From the NCBI GenBank assembly GCA_050084515.1, contig CM114272.1, forward strand, positions 37,448,001 through 37,512,000: a stretch of 64,000 bases of DNA, read 5' to 3'. The notes under the pieces were generated by a model. It worked only from the letters and a program-made list of their open reading frames with translations. It was not told the origin of the DNA and ran no database searches. Position 1 is the first letter of the stretch. Every line of letters begins with the position of its first letter. This document shows positions 33,301-45,700 of the stretch, in pieces. This DNA is from Blasia pusilla (lineage: Eukaryota; Marchantiophyta; Marchantiopsida; Blasiales). The translations under genes were made by a program, and so were the position numbers.

Positions 33301-34110
33301 GCCGGCTTAGAATCGTCCGGGGCTTTGCCAGGAGTTGAGATCTCTACTTTTCCGCTTCCCGGTTTTATTATAACCACTGTCTCTGGATCGCTGGAAAAGA
33401 ACTGCGAAAATACAAATGACGACAGTTAACAAACATTGAAATGATCGGTAAATGGTCTGCATCGAGCTCACACAAGGGCAACTCAGTGGAAGTCAAATGC
33501 AACTGACAATCACAACTGTCTTACTTCATTGAAGGAAAAGAGATCCCGCTTTTCGCTAGATCCATAATCTCCAGGCGCCGGTTGTTTTCGCGATTGCGGC
33601 GACTTCAGTAAGTCCTGCATTTCTGATGTTATATCATTGGTGGAATTGAAGAGAGAAAGGAATCAATACGACAATCACGATGATAATTTCAAAGTAAGTC
33701 CACTGGGGACATTGAAGGAAATCCGGACCGCTGGAATTTGGGAGCTCCGTTATTCACACCTGTATAAACTTGCTCAAGATGGCAAGAGTTACAAGTCCGA
33801 TGCCAACGAAAATCAGTGTACTTTCATTCCAATTCTCGTTGCTCTCATCTAGAGAGTAATCAGACACGGCGCTGGGTAGAGCCGGATATTCATAAGGGAG
33901 CGGAGGTCCATAACAAGCAGGTAGGCCACCTCGGTGCTGCATCCGACCGTAGGCATCGCGACATGGATACGCCGGATAGTTCCCATAATCCCACGGGGAA
34001 CTAGGAGGAGGTGTCGAAACCCTGCGGGCAACTTTGGAGCCTAGTAATCCCACCATACCGGTGTCAAGCACCAACAAATTCGTACGCTTCTCGTGAAACA
34101 AAACAAACAC
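30329..34110 (-). CDS. HMA-domain protein with membrane segment and Lys/Glu-repeat linker, six exons
   Basis: Exons on the minus strand are 34110-33760, 33614-33525, 33401-33288, 33101-33042, 32852-32555 and 30462-30329. All junctions are GT/AG and stay in frame, giving 348 residues. Exon 1 is Pro/Tyr-rich (STPPPSSPWDYGNYPAYPC) and ends in a hydrophobic helix, about residues 97-115 (LIFVGIGLVTLAILS). Residues about 206-269 are nearly pure KEEK repeats and likely form a long charged helix. The C-terminus is a complete heavy-metal-associated fold: VELKVPM, the metal site CCTEC near 288-292, a helix, then VIDVECDYKNEKVSVTVAG and a conserved-looking end KSDYWK. The last intron is about 2.1 kb, the others 147-189 bp or less than 250 bp. 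A tail-anchored or membrane-tethered metallochaperone or sensor is an inference. Met at 34056 is an alternative start. Confidence 0.85.
32659..32838 (-). repeat. Polypurine/polypyrimidine tract coding the Lys/Glu repeat
   Basis: About 180 bases are almost pure C/T on the plus strand, with units such as TTTCCTCTTTCTTCTCTTC repeated several times. On the coding strand these are AAG, AAA, GAG and GAA codons. The lower-order repeats of 36 bp imply expansion by slippage or unequal exchange. Confidence 0.95.
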
Positions 34111-35058
34111 AAATGAGCATCCTCTTTCCTACGCCTCGCTGTGCGACCGCCGCCTCCTCCAGTTCGCTCCCTCGTACTCCAGGCGCAAACAACTACGAGC
34201 CAACCAATATGACTCCACGGAGTGTAACAATACCTTCACCGCCCTACAGAGAGGGCAGGAAGGTTCAATTTCCTTTAGGACAGCTTCAATATCACAGCAA
34301 CGATATATAAACCTCATCAAACGATCGCGTAAATTCAAATCTCTGCCACTACGAGGAAATCACGGAACTTCTCCTGCAGCTTAACTACTGCCGTTACAAT
34401 GACTCGGCATTGAAATGCGAACCTAACGCAGCAAACTGATTGCAGCACTCGTGGGCCCCAGGTCTCCCGATACGACCATGAAAACAGCTCAACGCAGTAG
34501 CGCAACTACGGACAGTCCCACCGCCATCCCAACGCCCGCGGATCCTCTTTTGTTTATTTTTGCCTTTTCGTCTATTTTATCCTCTGTGTCCTTCCCAGTC
34601 CCGACCCCGTCCCGAATCAGTTCAAAACCCGACTCAACCCTCACGTCCGCTGCGCGCGGCTGCGGTCCCCGCGCTGCGCTCATAGCTGCTGAGAGCGCCA
34701 GCGGGGTGGGCCGCCCTTGCCGATGGCGACAGGGCTCTCGGCGCGGCGGAACCAGGCCTTGGGTGTAAACGACGGCCGCTCACGCGGTGACACGCACGGC
34801 TGCCGCGACTGCATGGGCGATCGTTTGCAAAATGGTGACGGAATTGCATGGCAAGGCATCTTGTGCTACTACTTGGAGTCAAGATGTCAGTAATCTATAA
34901 TCCCGATTGTCCCGGGTTCGGGTTTCTAGTGGTGCGTGAGGTGGGCCAAGGGATCCTTTTTTCCTTTCTTGGTCAACAAGTTTTCGATTCTGGTAAGCTA
35001 AGACAAAATAGGACTTGCTACTACTAAACACCCCCATAACATAGGGTGAAGTCAAGCA
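34111..35058. other. GC-rich upstream region of the HMA gene
   Basis: No protein-coding gene is convincing here. The part between 34440 and 34880 is rich in CpG (TGCGCGCGGCTGCGG and similar) and in frames without family resemblance on both strands. It most likely holds the promoter and 5' untranslated region of the minus-strand HMA gene. Confidence 0.5.
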
Positions 35059-35061
35059 TTA

Positions 35062-35483
35062 GGGTGCGTCCCCATAGAACGATCCTAGGTCGCCGTCCTA
35101 GGCAGGGCCGTTTCGACAATTTGAGGCCCTTACCCCCGACTGCGACCGGTCTTGCTGGTCAGTACCAAATTCACCGACTGCAAACACGCACTTCCATCCC
35201 TGCACGGAAATTCTCACGTCCCCCTCACATACCAAATGCGTCAAGTTGCGCCGAATGCCCTCCGTCGAAGCTGATGGAAAAAAAACTGAGTATAGCCTGT
35301 TCTGTGAGAAACCGAAACTAGCTATAACAAGTGTGTGATCCAAGGATCGTCCTTGGAGTTTCTGCGGCGTGACTTTTACGGCGCAGAAGGACCAAAGACT
35401 TATGTCTCGTCTGTGAATTTGTGATCGTTGATCTGGAAGATCGGGGACCCGTGACTTATAATATGCTCCATGGGGACGCGCCC
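35062..35483. mobile_element. PIF/Harbinger-type MITE with TTA target duplication
   Basis: The left end reads GGGTGCGTCCCCATAGA and the right end, reversed, GGGCGCGTCCCCATGGA, giving terminal inverted repeats of about 17 bp with two mismatches. TTA flanks both ends (35059-35061 and 35484-35486). The length is 422 bp with no coding capacity. TTA duplications and GGG-starting ends are the hallmarks of the Tourist-like group. Confidence 0.88.
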
Positions 35484-35924
35484 TTAATCACTTGCTCTCA
35501 TCCACTCCTCGTGACTAAATGGGAAAAAAAATCAACAAAGAAGGCGACAAGTTTTGAATTGGGTGAAAGAGCAAACAAGCATGCATAAAAGGGTGATGCG
35601 GAATTCGTATGAAGTAGAAAAGGAGCTCAAAAAATCAAGGGAAAAAAATGTTCCCCTACAAGCTAAACTCACCAATAACATAAACAATATCAACTACTCT
35701 AGAGATAGTTGACATTGTCTTTGTTGTTGGTGAGGTAGGTGTCGTAGGTTTAGCCACTTCGGTACTAAACTCTAAACATCTATGGAGACTCAACATCTAC
35801 AATAAAGGAGTGCGGTAGTTGAAGATAGACCATATCTCAAATGGAGGTAATGAGCCCGTGGTGGGAATGTTGGCACATAGTCATCCCAAAAGATCAAACG
35901 AAATTGTTTAGATGCTCTGTTCTT
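35484..35924. other. Stretch without recognised gene
   Basis: The sequence is AT-rich with only short frames and no recognisable motif. It ends where the first unit of the 350-bp tandem duplication begins. Confidence 0.5.
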
Positions 35925-36277
35925 TATCATGCTTATGCATCCCCTTAAATTTCTAGAGGCCTGGGGACAAATTGGTGTGGCAGCCACATAGGGTTGTGAG
36001 TGTGTTAGCACTTTGCCATACTTTCTAAAGAACCTTGTGGTGTGTTACAGGCTTGCACCTATCATCGGCCTCAACGAATTTTCATACTTAGTTTGTGCCT
36101 CCTCGATTTGGATATTTTATTACACCATTGTCCAAATTTTATGATGCACGTGGTAGACTTGTTATCACCTATATCAAAATTTGAAACCTAGTTCTACTTA
36201 TGCTTCGTTAGATACCATTGCACTCCGTCATATTATTCTACCTCCCCACCCAAATGAAATATTATTAGTTATCCAAA
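35925..36277 (+). repeat. 350-bp tandem duplication, unit 1
   Basis: The unit runs from TATCATGCTTATGCATCCCC to AGTTATCCAAA. It matches unit 2 at roughly 90 percent by eye, in the same orientation, with about 35 bp between units. No coding sequence is recognised. Confidence 0.9.
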
Positions 36278-36312
36278 TGGTAGGTGCTTGAGCATTGGAC
36301 GAATCAAAATAG

Positions 36313-36675
36313 TATCATGCTTATGCATCCCCTAAATTTTCTAGAGGGCTTTGGTGACAAATTGGTGTGGCGGCCACATAAGGTTGTGAGTGTGTTACCA
36401 CTTTGCCATACTTTCTCAAGAACCTTTTGGTGTGTTACCAACTTGCTACTATCATCGGCCTCAACAAAATTTCATACTTAGTTTGTGCCTCTTCGATTTT
36501 GGATATTTTATTATACCAATGTCCAAATTGTATGATGCACGTAATAGACATACTATCACTTGTATCAAAATTTGAAACATAGTTCTACTTACTTAGTTCT
36601 AATTAGATACCAATGCACTCCGTCATATTATTATACCTCCCCACCCAAATGAAGTATTTTTTTTAGTTATCCAAA
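36313..36675 (+). repeat. 350-bp tandem duplication, unit 2
   Basis: The same start (TATCATGCTTATGCATCCCC) and end (AGTTATCCAAA) occur as in unit 1. Small indels and point changes separate the two, so the duplication is not recent. Confidence 0.9.
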
Positions 36676-37752
36676 CTAGTAAGGCGCGCGTGCAAACTGC
36701 TCGCCCACATACAAGTACACAAAGTGAACTTGAGAAATCTCCTACAATCGCACGTAATCGGATTGTTGGGACCGTGGAGGCTGTAGGGATTGACTTAGGA
36801 TGTTATTGGATTCTTAGAACCATGAGAGCTAAAGGCTTGAGTTAGCATCGGCCCGACTAGGTGAAATTCATGAAAGTGCAAGGACAAATTGGAGGAGAAT
36901 GGGTGAAACTATCACCTGTTCAGCAAAGATACTGGCTTAAGCATGGCAACGGCACTTTTTATATAGAAGTCGGTGAGAGCAAAAGTTTAAAAGCCTCGTG
37001 CGAATGCGATCAAAGGCACAACGTCTAGCGCAATGATTCGCCACTGACCAGAGAATCCCATACTGAAACCTTCAACAAATTTCACCATGTAGTGTAAGAA
37101 GTTCTCCATCTACAGACATCAGGACGTTTCATCTCTCTCTTTCTCTCTCTTGTCGGGTTGGTTTTAAACCCCAAAACTACAAGTCCCAACATGCCTGGTA
37201 TCTTTGGACAACATGTTCTAAAGCACTGCTCCTAGGTAGCTTATAATGAGTGAATTGAATGCAAGCAATATAGCAATACTCTCTACCGAGTTGCCCATTG
37301 TTGTAGTTGGAACATGTTGTGGGATTGTGATGTCATTCCCTTGGTTGGTAGGTGTGGATTATTATGTCATGTAATCCATGTGACTTGTGGCAGTTGTTCC
37401 ACAAGTAAGGTGTCTAGTGGACTTAATTGGATAAAAGGAGACCTCTACTTCTTTTGAAGTTGGATTCGCGGGCCCTCCTCTGCAGCTTAATGCCCGGGTT
37501 GTTCACCTCGGCAAATAGTGATGATATCTGGGGGGTACAAGCGGGCTCTCTTCGGGCACCCCGACACTTGGAGGTAGTCCCTCCACACAAATAGGACAGC
37601 GAGTCTATGTCTGGACTCTCAAGCTCGAAGCTTAACATTCTACCTAGATCCTAAATTAGTTGTTTGCCAAACCTCTACATATAATCAATGGCCTTGAGCC
37701 CAACTTATCTTTGTCCACCCAAGCTTGTGAGGAGTATTAGTTCACCTATCAA
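36676..37752. other. Stretch without recognised gene
   Basis: No credible coding sequence is visible. A short CT-rich run lies near 37131-37152. A GC-richer part near 37460-37620 contains no motif I can name. It is the left flank of a truncated family-1 element. Confidence 0.45.
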
Positions 37753-37786
37753 ATGCCCATAAGTTTGTCTTGGGCATGTTTTTGAG

Positions 37787-38059
37787 ATGATCTCGGATTC
37801 ATTCCACATGGAGAAGGTAAGTGCAATTTCTGAATGGGAACTGCCTTCCACTGTGAAGGGGATGAGGAGGTTTATCGGAGCGGTCCAATTTTACCCAACA
37901 TACGTTAAGAACTTTTCAAGAATAGTAAAACCTCTCACTGATTGGACCGCCAAGTTTTCCAGCACAACATGGACCGAGGAAGTGGATAAAGCGTTCAATC
38001 AAGTCAAGGAGATCCTCTCGCAGGAACCAGTTCTCAAGCTGTCGGAGTTGAAGTACTAA
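37787..38059 (+). pseudogene. Family-1 RT/RNase H junction fragment
   Basis: It reads EKVSAISEWELPSTVKGMRR, FIGAVQFYPTYVKNFSRIV and KPLTDWTAKFSSTTWTEEV, then KAFNQVKEILSQEPVLKL. It is closely similar to the minus-strand element at 1-5139. It is intact over the PLTDW point where that element has its frameshift, so it serves as an internal reference. A frameshift lies just upstream near 37780. Confidence 0.92.
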
Positions 38060-38484
38060 CATTTGGACCCGCCCTAGCGTCGGTGGGGAAGATAAGTTTG
38101 TCTTGGGGTTTTTGGTGATCTCATTCATACTGTATGAATGAACTTGGTGACACGCCTAAGTAGAATAGGAGTGACCCAAAAGTAGTACGAGTTGGCTAGG
38201 TTAACAGGCGGTTGTTTACAAATAGTGAGTGAAGTGCTAGGTTGCAGACTTAGTTAGCTTATTTTGATAGTTAAGATTAGTTATGCATAACTGGTCTAGG
38301 CTAATTGAAGTGAAGAACCTAATGATTCTAAGTGCTGCAAGCGACAGCCTAAGACTTAAGCCAAAAGAGGAATTGCGGATTAGCTACCAGAACGCGATTC
38401 AGTGTTAAGGGATCGGCTTCCCATAACTTAACATTAAAAGAGGTTTGCATTGATGAGGACATCAACCTTCTAAGGAGGGGTGAG

Positions 38485-39515
38485 TGTCGTGACCCTCATA
38501 ACCAAAAAAACATCAAATAGGCGCCAAGCGGAATATCATAACTCAAGTGGACTCACGCTGCGATGATCGCGATTTGGAGAGGTTTTTGGAAGGTCTCTTG
38601 GAAAAGTCCAAGAGACAAAATGTAGAACCAGAGTTGTGCATTTCATGCATTAGTGGTAGCGACTAGGAAACCTATACCAAACGCAAACCAAGACTTGAGA
38701 TGAGTTGATTCTTGGAACGTTGGTTCCCAAAGAGGTGAGAACTAGTTTTAGAACGCAACTAGTGTTTGGGGAAGTTGATTGTGTTTTGGACCATAACATT
38801 TAGATCCAATATGAGTTAAAGACAAATAAGTGTGCGTTAGAAAGCTTATTTTTAGATGCTTCTAATAGACCAAAGATCTTAGAAAATGCATAAGTATAGG
38901 GTGAGATATTGGCCAAAAACAACCATTAAAATAATCGGGTTGAGGGTCAATTTGAGGGGCCCGGTTGTCTTTCCCTAAAGTTAGGGGGACCTCGGAGATC
39001 CCCATAAGTACTAGTCAAGGAGGAGACTCTCCAAGATGTCTTGGAATACGAATCCCCACTTTGAGCACCAAACGACATCGCAAGGGCATGGGATGAAACG
39101 GGAGTTTGGCATTGGAACTCGAAACCCAAACCTAATCCAAGGGAGTGGACTTTGTATGCCACGCTTGGATTCCAAACCGTGATTTGTTTTGTGTGAGTCT
39201 CGATTATGGATTATTGGATGTCTATCAGAAAATTGGAACCGCCACGTGCGAAATGCCATTTGAAGTTCCTGAACCGACTAGAAAGTATGTCCCAAGTCTT
39301 TCGAGACTTGCCAGTGTTATAAACCGCAAAAACTATGAAAGTTGAGCTTGATGAGAGACCAAGACGAGAACTTGGAAAGTTTTCCTGCTGATTGATCCAG
39401 ATCTGACTAACCAAGATGCGTGTTTGGATGCAGATTAACTTCGAGAGAGTGACCTATTCAACGCACGCTTTCGCAACAACAAAGATTAACGTTCATTGAG
39501 AGTAGGCACATGACA
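38485..39515 (+). repeat. Family-1 3' LTR
   Basis: It begins TGTCGTGACCCTCATAACC and ends GGCACATGACA, 1031 bp. It closely follows the solo LTR at 17712-18739 throughout. The polypurine tract sits directly before it. Confidence 0.92.
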
Positions 39516-40241
39516 CAGTGTAACCTATAAATGATCTCTCTCTCACCCTGGGTAACTATCTTGAATACTCTCCCAAAATTTATTGCGAAGTTGCCAAGTT
39601 CACCCTTGTCTTCGAAGTCGTCGAGATCCAATCACAGAGTCGCAGACATTGTCCCAGACACGTTATTGATCTTGATGTAATTAAATGATGTCGTCGTGAT
39701 TACACTTCGGTAAATGGCTGCTTTAATCACTCCGTGATTGCACCGTACCTTTGTTTTGGCGCTTCATTTTTGTACGCATGCATAACGTCTCCATTGGCAT
39801 TCTTTTTGTAATTTGTACTTCACCATCAACCGCAGGGATTACTCAAAGCAACCATTATGGGGAATTGTTTTGCACGAGTGCAAACTTACGCGCCGGAGTA
39901 AGCCGCTGGCTCACTTTTAGCGTGCATGTGGAAGAGAAACGTGGTGGGGAACTTTCGATCATTTAGTCATAGCGTTGGAACACTACCTTGATGGTTTGAG
40001 CTTTTCCGGACTCATAATTATTCCTATATAGCAGTTAGTCACTTGGAGTCGGTCCGTTTGGAAGCTTGGAAGAGGTTTCCATATCTGTAAATATTGAGCT
40101 CATTGTTTTTTATCCTCATTTTTTAAAGGTTGTTGTCTCCTACGTACTATTAAATGCATAGAGGTCAAATCTGTGCTACCACTTAGAAATTACATGCCAA
40201 GATGAGTTCCATTTGGGTAAGCTTTATTCCTTCAACTTATT

Positions 40242-40244
<3 letters not shown>
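39516..40244. other. Stretch without recognised gene
   Basis: The sequence has mixed composition, with only short frames and no recognised domain or repeat. Confidence 0.45.

Positions 40245-40326
<82 letters not shown>
40245..40326 (+). repeat. (CT)n microsatellite
   Basis: An uninterrupted run of about 41 CT dinucleotides. Its purity suggests ongoing slippage. Confidence 0.98.
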
Positions 40327-40332
<6 letters not shown>

Positions 40333-41297
40333 GCATTCTATTGCACTATCCCCATTTTTCTTAAGATTCCTGAACTGTATTCATGACAAAGACGTTGCTG
40401 CTCTCCTCCGCTTTTGGCAGCTCAAATTGTCAAGTTATTTTCATAGAATCAAAATGCTGCAATGAAATTTAATGGAGCTAGTTGCAACACTTAATTAACG
40501 ATTGCTTCGTTGCAAATGAATTTATAGGTACCCGTAGATAGTGTTGGTTAGTTTAATAAAAAATCTTGTGCCTTAACTGTTGAAGAAAATGGTCGACCTT
40601 ACTCGTAGGTAATTTCACCTAATTCCATAATCCTGAGTCCACGACCTCACACATGGAATAGATGGGCGTCTAATGTGTCGACGCCTCCAGTTCAATTGCT
40701 GAAGCTGCTGTGGCGTTTCAAGCTGTGCAAGCTTTCAAGCTACGTTGATCGCTTCTACTTCCATGCACGCTTGGATCTCATACTTAATTGCCTCAACTTC
40801 TGCTATACGGTCCTGCAATGTCCAATTCCACAACTCGGATGCACTGATATCACTCTACGTAGCCCCTGCATCGGACTTCATTTGCTACTTCACATATCAC
40901 CTCGCCTCACATCGTTCTTGCCCAATTCTCCTGCACTCTTCCCCTCCCGATTCTGCTACCACTCTACCTCCCTGCAATCCACTCTACTGTTGTTGCTAGT
41001 GAGACCCGAAAGTGCTACAAAATAAGGTGCATAGGGTAAAATAATCAAGCTTTCACTTTCTGCAAAGATATTTCATGTTTGTTTTCGTAGATATGTAACA
41101 AAAATGGATGAGTTGTTGCTATTTTTATTCTTATTTATGGTACCCAACCAAGTGGGGCTTGTCAAATTTTCAAGGATTCTACCAATAGATGGATGGACTT
41201 TCACCAAGGTGATGATTGAGAGTATATTAATTTATCAATTTTTATAATTTTGTTATATTCACCATTAACTTTATGTTTTGAATTGGTATGTATGTAG
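40327..41297. other. Stretch without recognised gene, upstream of a CACTA fragment
   Basis: Frames on the plus strand between 40675 and 41025 have no family resemblance. The region may be internal sequence of the CACTA element that ends at 42734, but I see no direct proof. Confidence 0.4.
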
Positions 41298-41549
41298 CTT
41301 CGTCTGGGAGATGAAGTACTTCTCACACAGGCCAAACTCAACCGGAATATTTTGGGCGATGGAGTGGTTTCGAGCTTGAGTGGGCAAGACAAGTTCCATG
41401 GGAAGGATATAGGTTATGGATTAGTTCAAGTGGGTCTTAAGGATTCTTTTCAACCAGATTACCAACTCTGGGAGCCGAATACAATGGACGAACTTGCTCA
41501 ACTCACATTTGGAGATGGAGGTGAACTTCAATCATTTGGCCGGAGTTGA
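41298..41549 (+). pseudogene. CACTA (En/Spm) transposon protein, C-terminal domain fragment A
   Basis: After an AG acceptor-like site the frame reads LRLGDEVLLTQAKLNRNIL, then GDGVVSSLSGQDKFHGKDIG, ends with ELAQLTFGDGGELQSFGRS and stops. The layout (a GDxVLLT strand, a variable loop, G-x-V-x-V, a TFGDA-like end) resembles the C-terminal domain of plant CACTA second proteins, which end in a TIGDA-type block. A second copy lies at 48083. It is followed by the subterminal array and terminus of a CACTA element, in the right order. Confidence 0.6.
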
Positions 41550-42089
41550 ATATGAGGAAGCTAGTTCATTAGGATCTCTGGATTTTATGATTTTCGGAAT
41601 TTTCTAAACTTTCACCATGATTCCATCAAGTGATTAGTTTGTAGTTTGGCTTCCACATGCTCTTGGTTCCTTCTTGCAGCTTGTTCAGATGTAAACACTC
41701 TGATTCTACCATACAATGAACCATCTATATTTTGGCTTCATCAATTAGAGAATGGTCTGATTGTGATGTATCTGTAGTTTTCAATATTCATTGTAATTGG
41801 CATGTACCCAAGATTTACTTGCTTGATATATATCCCTCTTTTAGAGCTTTGGATTGAGATTTTATCTAACCTCACCATTGTACATGCTACTTGTATTCAC
41901 ACATTACTCTTTGTTGGATCTAAGAGAATTTCAGTTTATGTTAAGAGGATAATGTTACTTAGATGGCCACCACCTAGTTGCCAAAGTAACTCCTATGATT
42001 TAACGATCACTAGGAGGAGCGATGACAAACTGTGAACACAATACATGATCTAGTAATAAAACACAATTTGATAGAAAAAATAGTGGTCA

Positions 42090-42734
42090 TAAAAATGGCT
42101 AATCTAGTCATGATAATAACGCATGTAGTAAGCATAATGACTCAAATGGTTAGGAAATATGACTTGTGAAGTCATGAATGACTCGAGATAAATGACTCAA
42201 ACCATCAATATAATTTATCAGTTAGTTACAAAATATGACCATATTACATTTAAGGTGACTAAAATATTCGTAACTACGAACCCACCTAGTCATAATTAAC
42301 GAGTCATGTAGACATAGGAAATTATGCAGTTTGTACGTATGACTCAATCATTTCAACCACGTGTCATTCTGTCATCCGTTCATATCATTACACATGTCAT
42401 CATCTGATTGAGCCTAAAAAGTCCAGCGTTCCCAAGTATGACACGTGGAAATACAATAGTTGATGATCATTTTGCCACATCATTTCTTATTTCCATGTCA
42501 TACGCCAATTTGGCACTCTGACGTGTCACTCACACGTGCATTCTTAGTCATAAATCAATGATTGAGTATCTAATGACTTGAGTAATTTTCCAATCTAGTA
42601 GTGAGAGTCATATCTTGTATATGCCTTCGTTTATATGACTCTAATGGCTATGAGTCATCGTGAGTCATTTACCATGAAAAATGACTCAACCTAGTCGTTT
42701 ATTAGAGTCATATAATTGGAAATTTGTTCTAGTG
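42090..42734 (+). repeat. CACTA element A: subterminal TGACT array and 3' terminus
   Basis: The words TGACTC, TATGACT and AGTCAT recur in both orientations more than twenty times. The stretch ends in GGAAATTTGTTCTAGTG; reversed, this is CACTAGAACAAATTTCC, a CACTA terminus. Such arrays next to the terminus are binding sites for the element's own protein in En/Spm elements. Confidence 0.8.
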
Positions 42735-45700
42735 TAATACATGTAGTCTTATGTTTGAACAGGAAATATCAATAAAGTTCAGCAAACATCCCTTTTGAAA
42801 AGTGGATTCGCTTTGCCATTACCCAGGATGCAATTGACAACTATAGGGAACCTGATGCTCATCTACAATGTTTATCTATCCCTCCTAATAGAAACGCACT
42901 TTTGTACAAGAGTATGAAAGCCTACGGAAACCACAAAATATTGGAAGGACCAAGTGGTGCTGTACATACCATCCTCCACTTATGACAGTGGAATAGGTCC
43001 AGTGTTTAAGGATGAAAAAAATTCAAACCATAATTGCTTATATTCATATGTCGGGGTGTTTTTTGATATTCTAATGCTTGATTATGGCATTGTAGACCAA
43101 CCCATAATATTGATGTGCAGGCGGTAGGTAAGGGAAAATTGGGATTCACGCATAGGGTCCATGAAAATGGATAAGGAGGGTTTCTTGTTAGCCAACTTGC
43201 GGTCATGTGAGCCATTAGATCACCATCTTAATGTCTTCCCATCACAAGTGCAACAAGTGTTTTATGGAGATGCGCACGAGGGTGGAGGACGGAAAGTGGT
43301 AATGAGGAAGCAAGCTTGATCTTGTAGAGTTCTCTTTGATGATGTTGACCCATTAGATGGAGCATGTAGTGCTTTGGACACCCTCCAAAGCCCATGCATG
43401 GAGCTAGGAAACCTACCAAACGTTAGCATCGTAGGAGCTAGAGTTTTTAGTGATATAGAAATAGAAGCAGCTAGAGTGGATGTTCAAGATGTGCCGATTG
43501 TCCATGTATGTGATATGGTAGACGCTCCAAGTTCCGACTCTAACAAATCGGGTTCATATCATAATAATTGATAGACGTCTCTATGGCAATGTTTCTTGTT
43601 CGTAGTTTGCATTTCAATTACAAAACTTATTATCTGGAGACATCAATGGCTATTGATGTTGTTTCAAATTAAGGCCATGGTAGTGTTTACTGCACATTGA
43701 TTCTACTATGGTTGGTGTTGGAGGTTGTTCATGTTTGCACTAGTGTAACAACAACAAGCAAGATTACCACCTCTTTGCCATGCCTCCACGTAAGCATTCA
43801 AGGCTAGTGTGATGCATAAGTTGTGTGTAGGTGAGCATGTGTTGAGGACCAGAAATAAACTCAATAATTTGTGGCATGTAGGGGTTAGAATTGTGGCATC
43901 AATGTACATAAATGATACACCCAAAAAGGTAGGTCCCCATTTTGCTCAGTTCTTGTTGCCATCAATTTGGGAAATTCTTGCAACAATACCCTTTATATGA
44001 CTTATGAGAATGGGGATTCAAACCAGAGTTCATCATGGGATAGTGTACATAATGTACGCCATAGTCGTAATCCATATGAAGAAGAAAGGAATCATAGAGT
44101 GAGAGAGAGAAAGACCAAGGAAGCGGAGTTGTTTGGAGGGTTGGCAAAATTGTATGTGTGTCCTTGGACAACCTTCATTTTGTGTTTTATTTGGTCAAGT
44201 ATATTTTATTCATGTATGGATTAAATATTTGTCTATTTCATTGATTGTGTGTGATTTGGAGTTGAAGGTTTGATGCACCGAGTGTTGTGAAGGAGCGCAA
44301 GCCCTCAAAATTGCGGAGTCCATCCTTTCCACAAAGGCGTAGTGTATGGTTGGAGGAGAGGGCCAATAACCAAAGAGTAATTATGTAGGAGAATCAAGAA
44401 GAGATTTTTGATAGTAAATCAAAAGACCCCTACTATAATCCTGTGTTTGAAATGGATTTTTTGGGTTTAGATGAGAGTGAAGATTTATGGCAGGACGACA
44501 GGGGGGGTCCTTTCTCTTCATGCCTATGTTATGTTCTTTCAGATCTCAGATTTCAGATTTTTGCATGATGTACAATAACAAATCAGAATTCTAATTTATG
44601 TAGGATGTATTAACCCTCAATTAAATTGTTGACCTGGTTAACCTTGAGCAAATGAGCGACCAACTAAACCATCGAGATAGGAGAGTACTCACATATGAGT
44701 CTCAGCAAATACAAATGAGATGGTAATGTAAACATATGTATATGAGTGGTGCTCCGCTTTGACATGTTGTGACTTTCAACGGATATGATATTGTCAATGT
44801 GACTTAATTCATCTATTTTCTACATATGCTATAGTTGTAGTTTAGTATACTAACAAGGGTACTTACTTGTGTAGCCTTCGAACGGTGTTCCAACACAAAC
44901 CACGATGCCCACGCAACCAGACCCATCCTCCTCCACCCCCCTCTCGGGCGCCAAGTCAAATGTCATGGTGGGTATCAATAATGATGGAATATCCCATGGG
45001 TTAAGGTACCTAGTTTCAACCGCCTTGGTCTAACGGAGCTCAATCATTTATGACCATCCCTACACCATGGGTGAGTAAACTGGCCACTATGACCCTTCAT
45101 TTTATGAAAGTTATTTCTAAAATTTGGCATGACTTACCTAACCAAGAACATTGGTATTATGTTGACTTAAGGGCCACGGGCCATCCCAATTACCGCCCCC
45201 AACACCTTCAACGCCTCCAACGGGAATGTGGATGACCAAATATACCGTAGTAGGTCCCAAACGTGTGCAACGCCATGCCCATCAAAAGATATAACCCCAC
45301 AAGCAGGTGCATCTATATGTAACGTTGTACAACCAAGTTGAGAAGGCAAGTTCATTGTATTTTTCAAACTCGGGTCTCCATTTTTTTCTACTCGCTACAT
45401 TCTAGTTGCTTCATACGCGATTTTATTGGCTAAGGATAGGAAAACAAATTGGTTATATAAATTGAATAATCGAGATCACAATATTTCTAATCAAACAAAA
45501 TCCTATAATGTTGAGTGAAGATTGATGGCAATGGGGAACTGGCATGGTGGATGTGTGAGTCTAGATTTCTTTGGTTGCACACAATTTTTGTTTCTCATGC
45601 ATTCTACACGTTTGAGATATGATTTGCATGTTTTAGGGTGGGAGGACATATTGCTTTTGTGGTTGATATTTTACGCATCAGAACATTTTTGCTTGAGTGG

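Larger units (their letters stand above)
37753..39515 (+). mobile_element. Internally deleted, 5'-truncated family-1 gypsy element
   Basis: An RT/RNase H fragment (37753-38059) is followed, without the rest of RNase H or any integrase, by a 3' untranslated stretch. A polypurine tract (TAAGGAGGGGTGAG, ending 38484) and a full LTR (38485-39515) follow. The left flank has no LTR. The flanks of the LTR (GTGAG and CAGTG) differ, as expected for a 3' LTR of a truncated element rather than a solo LTR. Confidence 0.85.

Noticed and set aside
38485-39515. Solo LTR status for the family-1 LTR
   Set aside because: Flanks GTGAG and CAGTG do not match, and a polypurine tract with internal sequence precedes it, so it is a 3' LTR.
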